A stretch of 44,839 nt of DNA from an uncultured bacterium (GTDB taxonomy: Bacteria > Patescibacteriota > Minisyncoccia > Phycocordibacterales > CAIZLB01): positions 1 through 44,839 of the forward strand of contig CAIZVZ010000009.1 in NCBI GenBank assembly GCA_903936565.1, read 5' to 3'. A program made the position numbers and the translations under genes. Under the pieces are notes generated by a model that worked only from the letters and a program-made list of their open reading frames with translations, ran no database searches and was not told the DNA's origin. Shown here in pieces: positions 25,679 to 33,580 of the stretch. Positions within the stretch are counted from its first letter, which is position 1. The number at the start of each line of letters is the position of its first letter.

Positions 25679-26455
25679 CTATCCTTCCCTACAATATTCA
25701 ATTAATTCCGCGTGATTTATTCCATTTGAAATAATACATCCCTTAATAGGTTTAAGGTAAGTGATTTCTCCTCCATTCATAGAAGTTATTTTTCCACCAG
25801 CACCTTCAACTATCGTATGGATAGCTGCGATGTCATGAAGATTTACGCCAGGCTCAATAAAACCAGAAAACTTTCCCCTTGCCAACAAACAGGCTTTTAT
25901 GACTGCCCCACTAAAACATGCAAGTTTGATTTTATCATCAACAAGCTTTTTACAATAAGAACTTCTTAATAAATTTCGAACACCCCCCGTAACAGCAACC
26001 ACTCCTTCAAATATAGTTAATGATGACACAAAAATTATTTTCCCGTTACACTCACTTGGCTGCCCTTCTTGACCGATGTACATTTTATCCAAGAAAGCAT
26101 CGTATACCACTCCTAGTACAGGGTGTCCATCAACAACAAGAGCGAGGGAAAAGAATGCAGTTGGAGTTCCCCATATGTATCCAGCCGTTCCATCTATTGG
26201 GTCACAAATCCATTTTCTTCCCATGCCATATTCCGAGGTACTTTCTTCTTCGCCAACAATTCCATCATCAGGAAAAGCTTCGGACAGTCTCTCAATTACA
26301 AGCGAATTTACTTTCTTATCCGCAATAGTAACGGGTGATTTATCTTCCTTAATTTCAACTTGCTGGTCAATGTCAAAATATTCAACTATTATTTTACCAG
26401 CTTCTCGAGCTATCGATACAGCAATTTCCTTTTCTTTATTGTAGTTTGTAGGCAT
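25679..26455 (-). CDS. Inositol monophosphatase family enzyme
   Basis: A Mg-dependent sugar or nucleotide phosphatase of the IMPase/CysQ/FBPase family. Metal-site motifs are DKSPVTIADKKVNSLV, GEEES, the signature CDPIDGTAGYIWG and, near the C-terminus, NLHDIAAIHTIVEGAGGKIT. About 258 residues is normal. The chosen start is MPTNYNKEKE at 26455; the track start at 26506 would put coding sequence into a palindromic repeat. The exact substrate (inositol phosphate, PAP or other) cannot be decided. Diverged direct repeats flank the gene. Confidence 0.9.
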   Translation of the reverse strand: MPTNYNKEKEIAVSIAREAGKIIVEYFDIDQQVEIKEDKSPVTIADKKVNSLVIERLSEAFPDDGIVGEEESTSEYGMGRKWICDPIDGTAGYIWGTPTAFFSLALVVDGHPVLGVVYDAFLDKMYIGQEGQPSECNGKIIFVSSLTIFEGVVAVTGGVRNLLRSSYCKKLVDDKIKLACFSGAVIKACLLARGKFSGFIEPGVNLHDIAAIHTIVEGAGGKITSMNGGEITYLKPIKGCIISNGINHAELIEYCREG

Positions 26456-26518
26456 ATATATTGTTGGCGGGGCCGCAGCCAAGCTGTCGGCACCATATTG
26501 AAACATAAGTGATTATTT

Positions 26519-26599
26519 CTGCTCGGCCGCAACTACGTTGCGGCACCCTGCCAAAATATAATCGCTCACTTTGTTCGCTCGTTATTTTGGCGGGGCGAC
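26519..26599. repeat. Palindromic REP-like sequences
   Basis: Two hairpins: GCCGCAAC/GTTGCGGC (near 26526-26544) and GCCAAAATA...TATTTTGGC, whose loop contains CGCTCACTTTGTTCGCTCG. A related GC-rich stretch with ggcggggccgcag lies just downstream at 26465-26492. These are intergenic, without coding potential. Confidence 0.55.
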
Positions 26600-26604
26600 C
26601 AGAG

Positions 26605-26680
26605 CTAGAACCTTTTGGTTCATTGCCCTGTAACGTCCGTTTTGATAACTAGATTGTATCATATTGACGGGACAAGAGCA
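26605..26680. repeat. Diverged direct repeat, copy B
   Basis: Partner of 25569-25640. It is preceded by gcgaccagagct, the same 12 bases that start the hairpin repeat downstream of tRNA-Trp (42618-42629). Confidence 0.6.
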
Positions 26681-26740
26681 CCTCAAAAAGTGACAAAAGT
26701 GACATATATTACAACCTTACAAGATATATGATGTTTAAAC

Positions 26741-27076
26741 TTAATTTAGACAGATTTGTTTTTTATTAAATTCTGACTTAAGGAATTCAAGCCCATTATT
26801 TTTACCCTCCTGAGTCCTAGCATACACATCATAGTGAACCTTATCACTGAAGACACAATCTTCTGACAGCTTCCATTTTTCTATAACAGAATTAATCCAG
26901 TCTTGAGGTTTTATTTCATGACTGTTTTTATCACTAAAGGTGTCTGATAGATATTCATATGATGCACAGGTGAGTATTAATGTTTTCTTTTTATCATCAC
27001 TCGAGGTAATACATATCTTAGTCCAATATGTATCTCTATGGAATTCTTGTTTAAGATTTTCTAATAATATTTTCAT
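26741..27076 (-). CDS. Hypothetical protein, last gene of the DUF3800-like operon
   Basis: A 111-residue soluble protein with mixed alpha/beta pattern (TYWTKICITSSDDKKKTLILTCASYEYLSDTF, then KPQDWINSVIEKWKLSEDCVF). I recognise no family. It starts 7 bases after the DUF3800-like gene stop, so the two are co-translated and may be functional partners. AT-rich like its operon. Confidence 0.6.
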   Translation of the reverse strand: MKILLENLKQEFHRDTYWTKICITSSDDKKKTLILTCASYEYLSDTFSDKNSHEIKPQDWINSVIEKWKLSEDCVFSDKVHYDVYARTQEGKNNGLEFLKSEFNKKQICLN

Positions 27077-27083
27077 TGCTTTA

Positions 27084-27890
27084 TTATACTATTAATCTAC
27101 TAAACTTTTCTTTGAGTTTTTGAACTTTTTCTTCCATCTGCGGTGTTGCAATCTTCTTTGGGTATATACTAATACCTTTACCTTCAATAGTCAAAAAACC
27201 GTCATCTGATGATCCCCAGAAATTATTTTTAATGATTGGTAAAAAATTCTCTGCCATTTCTCTCATGCTGTAGGTAATAGCACCAAGTACTACATCATTA
27301 ATTTGATGTATGTGGCTGTGTTCATTATTTACTTGGATAATTGGATAGACGATATTTTTTAATTCCCTTTCACCTCCACTTGGGTAAAGAGAAAGGCTGT
27401 GTTTTGTTAATTCTGTTCTGTGTTGCTCATTAAATGAGTCCGCTAAAATCATGCCAAAATCATTTGTATCTAATAGTAATTTATCAAACTTACCCAAACA
27501 TGCATTAAGTGCATACTTCTGAGTTCTTAAATGTTTTTCAGGGTCAATTTTGGATTTAATTTTTAATCTCTCAATTATAGTATTGTTATGATAAAAATCC
27601 TGTGGCGATAAACATATTATTATTTTACATTTGGATCTACCGACCATCTCTAAAATAAGACTTTTAATTCTAGAATGGATATCCAGATCTAAAACCCCCT
27701 CACCATTCCATTTGACATTGGGCCACTTTATCGGCCTATCCTCTTTTATATTAAAGCCTTTTTTGAGAGATATAATCTTTTTAGACAGAGATTTAAGTTC
27801 CAATTCGTCCACGACCATACCTCCATATACAAAAAAGTCAAACTTATCATTCCTGGTGATATTCGTCTCATCCGTAATAAAAAACTTCAT
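27084..27890 (-). CDS. DUF3800-like protein
   Basis: A 268-residue protein opening with MKFFITDETNITRND and FDFFVYGGMVVDELELKSLSKKI, which matches the DUF3800 pattern (acidic pair in beta1, then a second strand FFVYGG..V). Later LLDTNDFGMILADSFNE and HIHQINDVVLGAITYSMREMAE supply further acidic residues, as in the family's RNase H-like fold. DUF3800 proteins are often found in defence islands or beside phage genes; biochemical function is not established. Third gene of a tight four-gene minus-strand operon. Confidence 0.7.
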   Translation of the reverse strand: MKFFITDETNITRNDKFDFFVYGGMVVDELELKSLSKKIISLKKGFNIKEDRPIKWPNVKWNGEGVLDLDIHSRIKSLILEMVGRSKCKIIICLSPQDFYHNNTIIERLKIKSKIDPEKHLRTQKYALNACLGKFDKLLLDTNDFGMILADSFNEQHRTELTKHSLSLYPSGGERELKNIVYPIIQVNNEHSHIHQINDVVLGAITYSMREMAENFLPIIKNNFWGSSDDGFLTIEGKGISIYPKKIATPQMEEKVQKLKEKFSRLIV

Positions 27891-27905
27891 TTTGAATTAT
27901 TTATT

Positions 27906-28256
27906 TTAGAGAGAGTAATTAAAATAGGAACTTGTTCCATAATCATAAAATGAAATGGAACCACCATTTACAGTCCCACTAAAATTTTTACCTTCGTCAT
28001 AATCATATCCACTAAATGTATCCCCACTTACTTTTAAAGATACGTGTTTACTGTTACCATAATGATAAACAGAACTAATACTCCCCGACACAAAACATTT
28101 TTGAGTGTAATCATAGATTGAAACAGAATGATTGTCGACAGAACCACTGAATGGATAATATTTAGAAGTTGAGTAGTCATACAACGATGAGCTTGTTTTG
28201 CCAGAAATTGCCCTTCCTACAATATATGCAACTGACCTTCGGGTGTGGTGTTTCAT
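27906..28256 (-). CDS. YDY-repeat protein (possible small beta-solenoid)
   Basis: A 116-residue protein made almost wholly of five degenerate repeats of about 18-24 residues: SSSLYDYSTSKYYPFSGSV, VSIYDYTQKCFVSGSI, VYHYGNSKHVSLKVSG, FSGYDYDEGKNFSGTVNG and ISFYDYGTSSYFNYSL. The consensus [IVL]-x-[FY]-DY-x-x-x-K-x-F-x-x-[ST]-[GV] alternates in a beta-like way, so I infer a small beta-sheet or solenoid. There is no signal peptide; the N-terminus is basic (MKHHTRRS). It lies 15 bases from the DUF3800-like gene and 6 from the 66-residue gene. Not recognised. Confidence 0.65.
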   Translation of the reverse strand: MKHHTRRSVAYIVGRAISGKTSSSLYDYSTSKYYPFSGSVDNHSVSIYDYTQKCFVSGSISSVYHYGNSKHVSLKVSGDTFSGYDYDEGKNFSGTVNGGSISFYDYGTSSYFNYSL

Positions 28257-28262
28257 TTAATA

Positions 28263-28463
28263 TTATTTAATTTTGCTCACAATTTTGATAACCTTAGACA
28301 GAGAATCAACCTTTAATGATTTCTCCGCTCCACCCAGCGACTTTATATTCCCATGCAATTTATTCAATATAGGATATTCCTTCTTTAAATTTTCCATTAA
28401 TGAATCACTCCTCTCCTTTCTAAATCTCCCTTCCTTTGTCCTTTTGTGTTGTTCTAATGACAT
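28263..28463 (-). CDS. Small basic hypothetical protein
   Basis: A 66-residue, highly basic helical protein (MSLEQHKRTKEGRFRKERSDSL...KVIKIVSKIK). First gene of the operon 28463 to 26741, whose gaps are 6, 15 and 7 bases. No family is recognised. Its size, charge and place allow an antitoxin or DNA-binding role, but nothing shows it. Confidence 0.5.
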   Translation of the reverse strand: MSLEQHKRTKEGRFRKERSDSLMENLKKEYPILNKLHGNIKSLGGAEKSLKVDSLSKVIKIVSKIK

Positions 28464-28973
28464 ATTATTATTAATTTATTCTACTAATGCTGGTTTAAGC
28501 GTCACCCAGCTCCATAAGGGGGTCAGACCAATCAGTATGGCTCTCTTATATACTACTAGTATAGCACGAAATCAAGTATTTTTCCATCGTGTCAAACCGC
28601 TATAAACAAGGGTGCTTCCTCGTATATCTATTGACATTATAACAATTGACCTTTATTACACAAATCGTTAATAAAATAAATACAAAAATCTTCTTCCACT
28701 ACAACATCTACATAAATCCTCCCTCAAATCGCCAAATTCGACCCATTGATTTCCCCACTAATATGTATTCCAGTATATTTTAATATTTAACTAAAATTTC
28801 GATAATAATGTAATCGCATAATTATTCTATTTATTTTTTATGTCTTTAAAAAAGTCTTTTCAAATTTATCCACTTTTTATGATTTTTCTTTTTAAAAGTA
28901 ATAAAATTATGTGTATAAATCAATGAATGTGTGGAACTTGGTTTAAGAAATTATAAATTAATAAAAATAACAT
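28464..28973. other. 510-base AT-rich divergent intergenic region
   Basis: Separates the DUF3800-like operon from the ParB-methyltransferase gene. It holds TATACTACTAGTATAG at 28549-28564 and several AT-rich tracts that may carry both promoters, plus one near-DnaA-box (ttatccact). I see no ORF, tRNA or strong hairpin. Confidence 0.45.
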
Positions 28974-30269
28974 ATGGAAAAACTTACATGGTACACAGAA
29001 AAAAGAATAGTTAATAGCTTACTCCCCTATTCATCGAATCCTCGCAGAATGAGTGCGTCGCAAACAAACAGCCTTAAGAAAAGCCTTGAGAGGTTTAATC
29101 TAGTGGAAATTCCTGCGATAGACAAAGATAATAAGATCGTTTCCGGTCATCAGCGCGTTCGGGTTTTACAGTTACTAGGTAGAGGTGATGAAGAAATAGA
29201 TGTTAGAGTTCCAAATCGAAAATTGACTGAGGATGAGTATAATCGCTACTTAATTTCTGCCAATGCAATAAGCGGAGATTGGGATTACGAACTTCTGAGA
29301 GATTTTGAAATAGACATGTTAAATGACATTGGTTTTAACTCTAATGATTTAGCAAACATTTGGGATGACATTGTTAAAGTAAACAAGGACGATGATTTTG
29401 ACGAAGAGGCGGAGTTAGCTAAAATTAAGATTCCTGTAACAAAAAATGGGGACATCGTTTTACTTGGCAATAATCGTCTAATCTGTGGAGACTCAACGGA
29501 TCAAAATGTTGTAAATAAATTATGCGGAGAAGCCAGAGTGGATATGATTCTTTCGGATCCAATTTACAATCTAAACATCGATTATAACAAAGGATTAGGC
29601 GGTCACCAGAACTTTGGTGGTGATGTGGAAGACAACAGATCAGAACAAGAGTACATAGATTTCCTAAGAAAAAGTATGATGTGTGCACTAAGTGTCGCCA
29701 AGAAGGACTGTCACGTTTTCTATTGGAATACAGAGCAACAGATTTGGATTATTCAAACTCTTTATCGAGAATTAGGTATTAGCAATAAGCGCGTGTGTAT
29801 TTGGATTAAGAATGGACACAATTTGACACCTCATGTCAGCTTTAATAAGTGTTACGAGCCGTGCATTTATGGATCCGTAGGACAACCTTATCTATCCAAG
29901 AAGGAACAAGGTCTCAATGAAATAATGAATAGAAATATGACCTCAGGTAACAATTTACTGGAGGAGATTGATAGAGAAATGAATATTTGGCCAATCAAAC
30001 GCCTTCCTGCTAAAGATTACGAGCATGCAACATCAAAGCCACCTGAGCTAAGTGAAAAAGCCATAAGGCGCTGCACAAAACCTGGGGATATAATTTTGGA
30101 CTCATTCGGTGGTTCAGGTAGTACCCTGATTGCAGGAGAGCAGTTAAAGCGACGAGTCTACATGGTCGAAAAGGAGCCGGTGTTTTGTGATCTAATCATA
30201 AGAAGATTTGAGAAATTAACAGGTATTAAAGCAAAAGTTATTAGAAACAATGAAAAAGCACAGGTGTGA
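28974..30269 (+). CDS. ParB-domain / N6(N4)-type DNA methyltransferase
   Basis: A 431-residue fusion. Residues 1-110 form a ParB-like domain (LPYSSNPRRMSASQTNSLKKSLERFN and VSGHQRVRVLQLLG). From about 160 comes an amino-methyltransferase with the catalytic DPIY at about 193 (variant of DPPY; SDPIYNLNIDYNKG) and the SAM-binding FGGSGSTLIAGEQLKRRVYMVEKE at about 376, so catalytic motif precedes the SAM motif (beta-class order). Such fusions are typical of phages and prophages. No cognate nuclease is adjacent. Overlaps the next gene by 20 bases. Confidence 0.9.
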   Translation: MEKLTWYTEKRIVNSLLPYSSNPRRMSASQTNSLKKSLERFNLVEIPAIDKDNKIVSGHQRVRVLQLLGRGDEEIDVRVPNRKLTEDEYNRYLISANAISGDWDYELLRDFEIDMLNDIGFNSNDLANIWDDIVKVNKDDDFDEEAELAKIKIPVTKNGDIVLLGNNRLICGDSTDQNVVNKLCGEARVDMILSDPIYNLNIDYNKGLGGHQNFGGDVEDNRSEQEYIDFLRKSMMCALSVAKKDCHVFYWNTEQQIWIIQTLYRELGISNKRVCIWIKNGHNLTPHVSFNKCYEPCIYGSVGQPYLSKKEQGLNEIMNRNMTSGNNLLEEIDREMNIWPIKRLPAKDYEHATSKPPELSEKAIRRCTKPGDIILDSFGGSGSTLIAGEQLKRRVYMVEKEPVFCDLIIRRFEKLTGIKAKVIRNNEKAQV

Positions 30270-30597
30270 AAATAAATTCATCCGAGAGCTTGAAAAGTTT
30301 CCTAATATTTCTGTCGCCTGTGAAAAGACAGGTCTCGCAAGACAGACTGTTTACCGGTGGATGAGAGATGATATAAATTTTAAGAGAAGAGTTGAGGAAG
30401 CGAGTGATGTTGGGATTGATTCTGTAAATGATTTAGCAGAAAGTAAATTAATATCCAACATAAATCAAGGCAATCAAAGATCCATTGAGTATTGGTTAAC
30501 TAATCACAAAAGAAATTACAGACCGCAGAAGCCTACTCAGGCAAAAGAAGAACGATTTGTACCAGTTGAAAAGATCGTTTATGTTATACAAAAATAA
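30250..30597 (+). CDS. HTH protein resembling terminase small subunits
   Basis: A 115-residue protein with an N-terminal helix-turn-helix (FIRELEKFPNISVACEKTGLARQTVYRWMRDD) and a helical segment (VGIDSVNDLAESKLISNINQGNQRSIEYWLTNHKRNY) like small terminase-type or phBC6A51-type HTH proteins. There is no large terminase nearby, so a packaging role is doubtful; with the ParB-methyltransferase it looks like a phage-derived pair. The overlapping ATG (20 bases) indicates coupling. Convergent with the nuclease gene. Confidence 0.7.
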   Translation: MKKHRCENKFIRELEKFPNISVACEKTGLARQTVYRWMRDDINFKRRVEEASDVGIDSVNDLAESKLISNINQGNQRSIEYWLTNHKRNYRPQKPTQAKEERFVPVEKIVYVIQK

Positions 30598-30631
30598 AGA
30601 ATTGAGCCGTTTATTTTATTGATTCAATAGT

Positions 30632-31507
30632 TTACTCACACTGAGGACTCATTACCCTAGTTGGGTATGCAACAAGTAATTTGTCTAGTGAATCAAATGA
30701 TTTCAAATAATTTACATTCAGACTTTTCCATCCATCACATTTTTCTGGATAATAATATTTTGAGGATCCATATGATGAGGTGTAAAACTTTGAAACTTCA
30801 GATTGAATAGCAGGGCTATTAGTCTTTGTTTCGGTCTTCACAATAGGAGCAACAACATTTGATTTTGATGTTGTTGTTTTCTTTGCTGATGTGGTTATTC
30901 CATTGCAAGTATCGGGAGACCATAGTCCAAGTTTTGAATCTTGAGCTTTCTTAACAGCTTCTTTAAATTCAGACTGATACTTATAAGGAATATTGTAGGT
31001 GTACTCATGAGCGTATCCCTGTTCAATCATGTACTTATTATAAAATAGACCATTCTCAAGATATATGTAAGCAAGCATACGATTATACTTGTCCTTACTT
31101 CCCTGACTCGGATCTGTTTCGATTCTTACCTTTTTACCAACCAACAGCTCCTTTGCTTTATTTGAAGCTTCCTTACCAAAACATTGAACCACCTTTCTAG
31201 GATCAACCGTCTCTGGTGTATCCAATCCAATTAAACGCAAAGTTTCAATCTTCCCATCCATATTGATTTTAACAGTGTCCCCGTCTACTACACTTGAGAC
31301 CGTATAGTATGTGTAGTCAGTAGATACGGTATTGGTTGCTACAGCATCAGATTTGGTTGTGGTTGTACTAATTACACTTGTGGTTGCAACTTGCTGAACC
31401 GGTATTTGATTTACTTCCTTAGGTGATTCTTGAGGTGCATTTCCAAATACACTTGCGATCATCATCATTACGAATCCTCCAAAACTATATAGATTTTGTT
31501 TTTTCAT
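30632..31507 (-). CDS. Secreted thermonuclease (SNase) family protein
   Basis: About 291 residues from ATG 31507 (MKKQNLYSFGG), one base after the upstream stop; the track start adds six residues. A signal sequence or anchor (about 5-22) and a Ser/Thr-rich linker precede the staphylococcal-nuclease domain (about 70-200): VVDGDTVKINMDGKIETLRLIGLDTPE with the first catalytic Arg, then GKEASNKAKELLVGKKVRIE and DKYNRMLAYIYL. The C-terminal 50 residues (YYPEKCDGWKSLN...SPQCE) hold a pair of Cys. It probably degrades external DNA or RNA for nucleotide uptake, useful to a CPR cell lacking nucleotide synthesis. Confidence 0.9.
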   Translation of the reverse strand: MKKQNLYSFGGFVMMMIASVFGNAPQESPKEVNQIPVQQVATTSVISTTTTKSDAVATNTVSTDYTYYTVSSVVDGDTVKINMDGKIETLRLIGLDTPETVDPRKVVQCFGKEASNKAKELLVGKKVRIETDPSQGSKDKYNRMLAYIYLENGLFYNKYMIEQGYAHEYTYNIPYKYQSEFKEAVKKAQDSKLGLWSPDTCNGITTSAKKTTTSKSNVVAPIVKTETKTNSPAIQSEVSKFYTSSYGSSKYYYPEKCDGWKSLNVNYLKSFDSLDKLLVAYPTRVMSPQCE

Positions 31508-31508
31508 A

Positions 31509-32132
31509 TTATTTATAGACTTCAAATGCTCCAGTAAAGGCTGTCACCTCTGCAACTTTCTCATTTGAATATGCGTCGATTACTTTAAAGTGACGATACC
31601 CCGTCATCTTTTCTTTTAGATAAGAAACTTTAGCTAGAAAATCTTTTTTAAATACCACTGTTTGTGTGTACCAGTATTTACTTACATAAACAACGGTTGC
31701 GGTATCTGAGAATTCATAAGATGTAACTAGTCCAGATTTTTTACCTAATGCCATTAAATCATCAAGTTCCTTTTTAGCCTTATCTTTATCCTCTTGAGAA
31801 ACTACTTGATTCTGATTATGTGATGGATTATTTACTATTTCAGACGGTGGAGTGCTTATATTTGAAGACACAACAGCGTAAAGAAATAAAGCGACCACTA
31901 AAGTTATTCTAATATTTCTCGAAAGATTAGTTTTAATTTTCTTTTGAATACCGGCACTTAACGGTGGTATGGTCATACATGTAATTACAAAGTACGATAT
32001 TCCAGCTAATGGTTTAGAAGTTAGTACTGTGATTCCAAGTGTGAAAGTAATAATACCGACAATCCAACCAATTGTTGAAATTGAAGTTGAGTTCTTAGTC
32101 TTAACACTTGAAGACTGATTTATATTATTCAT
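31509..32132 (-). CDS. Hypothetical membrane protein co-transcribed with the nuclease
   Basis: A 207-residue protein with three membrane segments (about 19-40, 44-62, 74-93) and an extracytoplasmic C-terminal domain (about 115-207; SQEDKDKAKKELDDLMALGKKSGLVTSYEFSDTATVVYVSKYW) of alpha/beta pattern. Not recognised. The stop lies 1 base before the nuclease ATG, so the two genes are coupled. The ATG is two bases after an arm of a three-segment RNA switch-like leader. Confidence 0.6.
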   Translation of the reverse strand: MNNINQSSSVKTKNSTSISTIGWIVGIITFTLGITVLTSKPLAGISYFVITCMTIPPLSAGIQKKIKTNLSRNIRITLVVALFLYAVVSSNISTPPSEIVNNPSHNQNQVVSQEDKDKAKKELDDLMALGKKSGLVTSYEFSDTATVVYVSKYWYTQTVVFKKDFLAKVSYLKEKMTGYRHFKVIDAYSNEKVAEVTAFTGAFEVYK

Positions 32133-32134
32133 TT

Positions 32135-32267
32135 TTGTAGCGAGTTTTTAATAGGCAGATAGACAAAAAGCCCTCCGCCAAGTGGGTTCCGAAGAACACC
32201 TATACCAGTTTCCCAGTATAACTCGCTACAAGCACCCTGACGAAGGGTTCTTTATCTTTGTAGCGAG
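32135..32267 (-). promoter_or_regulatory. Structured mRNA leader with mutually exclusive pairings
   Basis: Read on the minus strand, three segments recur: CTCGCTACAA (32267-32258), its complement TTGTAGCGAGTT (32231-32220) and AACTCGCTACAA (32146-32135), the last two bases before the ATG at 32132. The middle segment can pair with either flank (10 or 12 bp), not both. Between them are an 8-bp hairpin with a GAAA tetraloop, a UUCG-capped hairpin, and CCCTTCGTC, which could pair with GGCGGAGGG followed by CTTTTTG. This looks like an attenuator or riboswitch-like control region; no known class is recognised. Confidence 0.6.
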
Positions 32268-32368
32268 GTTTTTTAAAACCATACCTTAGAATTTTTCCTA
32301 AGGGTTAGGTTATACCTGTTATTAAGTTGTCACTGTATATAATACAAAACTTCTTTGTATTAGTCTAT

Positions 32369-32397
32369 ATTGTATCGCAGATATAAGTGTTTGCTAA
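32369..32397 (-). promoter_or_regulatory. Possible promoter of the membrane protein/nuclease operon
   Basis: Minus strand TTAGCA (32397-32392), a 17-base spacer and TACAAT (32374-32369). The predicted start falls next to an 8-bp hairpin (AATACAAA/TTTGTATT, 32361-32341), which would give a leader of about 230 bases. Confidence 0.4.
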
Positions 32398-32461
32398 GGC
32401 TAAGCAATAGTCTAGACGACCATACAACACTTCCCCTACTCTGCATAGTTTTAGACAAAAC

Positions 32462-32515
32462 CAAAGACAGGCACCCTCCGAAGAGAATGCCTGTACCAGT
32501 AAACTGGATTTGGTT
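32462..32515 (-). terminator. Branched terminator-like hairpin after the beta-solenoid gene
   Basis: On the minus strand CCAAA/TTTGG close a junction with two hairpins, CCAG-TTTA-CTGG and ACAGGCA...TGCCTGT (the latter with a nested CTC-TTCG-GAG), followed by TTTTGTC. It begins five bases after the stop codon. The ACTGGTA.AGG..TTC...TTCGGA part resembles the leader at 32135-32267. Confidence 0.65.
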
Positions 32516-32519
32516 TGAG

Positions 32520-33449
32520 TTAAAGGACTCGGCCGTTCTGGAGAAGGCGCGTGCCTTTGAGCCAGATATTGCCATGTCCATGTGTTGATCCGCTAGAACG
32601 GTGGAATTCCTGTTTGAGATATTTCTCCAGATGAGGAGCTTCGCCCAAGACAGTAACCCCACCTTCATACAGACCGGGGCAAATCGATGTCTCAGTCCAC
32701 AGGTTGCCGTGGATCAACATGGATTTGAATACACACGAGCGGTAGAGGAATGCACCTTCGGCAGTGACATCACCAAGGATTTCGATTTCCAAGTCCGGAT
32801 TAGCGATCGAAGTCTTGTACCCCACAAGGGATCCGTTGACCACGATCTTACCAGAAACTCCAGAAGCCGGATTTACGTTCCAGAACGGACCGCATCCTAA
32901 ATGTTTGACATCGCCGTTGATAACAAGTAGCTGGCCAGTACCCCCCTCAATGGTATCAACATTACCATTGATAACTAGATTCCCGTGAGGGAGTCTACCA
33001 ATGAGTTTGAAGTTACCGTTGAGGTGGAGTTCGGCTGACGGGTCGCGTTGCATGACAGATCCCAGTGCGAATGAGACTGCAACCTGAATGATACAAGCGT
33101 GAATCGGCAGTTCTTCTTTACCACCACGGTTACGAACATGGTCTTCGATGAAGTTTACAACCCCACCGTCGGCCAAGGACGCAAGTATGGTTTCGATGAC
33201 CTGCTTGGCTTCGTTATACACGCCAGATTCATTGTCTTGAGATAGAGTAATCAGGGTCTCGTCCCTGGAGCGCTCCGTCCAGTGAGTGCTTCCTCCCCCA
33301 GTTTTGTGTTGCCTACAGAGACTGAATTCGTAATCTCCGTCATCGGGAGAGTACACACCTCCAGTAATCTGTTTGGCAAAACCCTGGGAGACCAGCGCTT
33401 TGATGATTTGCTGCATTGTGGACGAGCTGTAGTAGTAGCTTTGTTTCAT
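32520..33449 (-). CDS. Beta-solenoid protein with GXGXG-like repeats
   Basis: About 309 residues from ATG 33449 (MKQSYYYSSSTMQQ). The track start at 33512 lies in a hairpin arm of the 5'-UTR and is rejected. The N-terminal 60 residues could be a winged helix (TMQQIIKALVSQGFAKQITGGVYS). From about 140 come strand repeats with Gly turns (LVINGNVDTIEGG, LLVINGDVKHLG, KIVVNGSLVG, IEILGDVTAEG, MLIHGNLW), like bactofilin or GXGXG solenoids. GC is clearly higher than in neighbours. A 7-codon uORF (33469-33446) ends with TGA overlapping the ATG, suggesting coupling. Function unknown; a structural or scaffolding role is possible. Confidence 0.6.
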   Translation of the reverse strand: MKQSYYYSSSTMQQIIKALVSQGFAKQITGGVYSPDDGDYEFSLCRQHKTGGGSTHWTERSRDETLITLSQDNESGVYNEAKQVIETILASLADGGVVNFIEDHVRNRGGKEELPIHACIIQVAVSFALGSVMQRDPSAELHLNGNFKLIGRLPHGNLVINGNVDTIEGGTGQLLVINGDVKHLGCGPFWNVNPASGVSGKIVVNGSLVGYKTSIANPDLEIEILGDVTAEGAFLYRSCVFKSMLIHGNLWTETSICPGLYEGGVTVLGEAPHLEKYLKQEFHRSSGSTHGHGNIWLKGTRLLQNGRVL

Positions 33450-33502
33450 TTTTCGTTGTTGTATGTCATTTCGACGTCTGCACACCTCTACACGTATATG
33501 TT

Positions 33503-33554
33503 TCGGTTGCATTTTTAAACCAAATCACAGATGTTGGCTTAAAAATGCAACCGA
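33503..33554 (-). promoter_or_regulatory. 16-bp hairpin in the 5'-UTR of the beta-solenoid gene
   Basis: TCGGTTGCATTTTTAA pairs perfectly with TTAAAAATGCAACCGA around a 20-base loop in which CCAA and TTGG can also pair. It begins about 20 bases after the predicted transcription start. Confidence 0.8.
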
Positions 33555-33580
33555 GGATTTAAAGGAACTTTACGAGAATA

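Noticed and set aside
28850-28930. Possible DnaA boxes or replication origin in the AT-rich gap
   Set aside because: Only one near-match (ttatccact) and no dnaA, dnaN or repeated boxes nearby.
33450-33512. Track start of the beta-solenoid ORF
   Set aside because: This ATG lies in one arm of the 16-bp hairpin close to the predicted transcription start; ATG 33449 is downstream and coupled to a short uORF.
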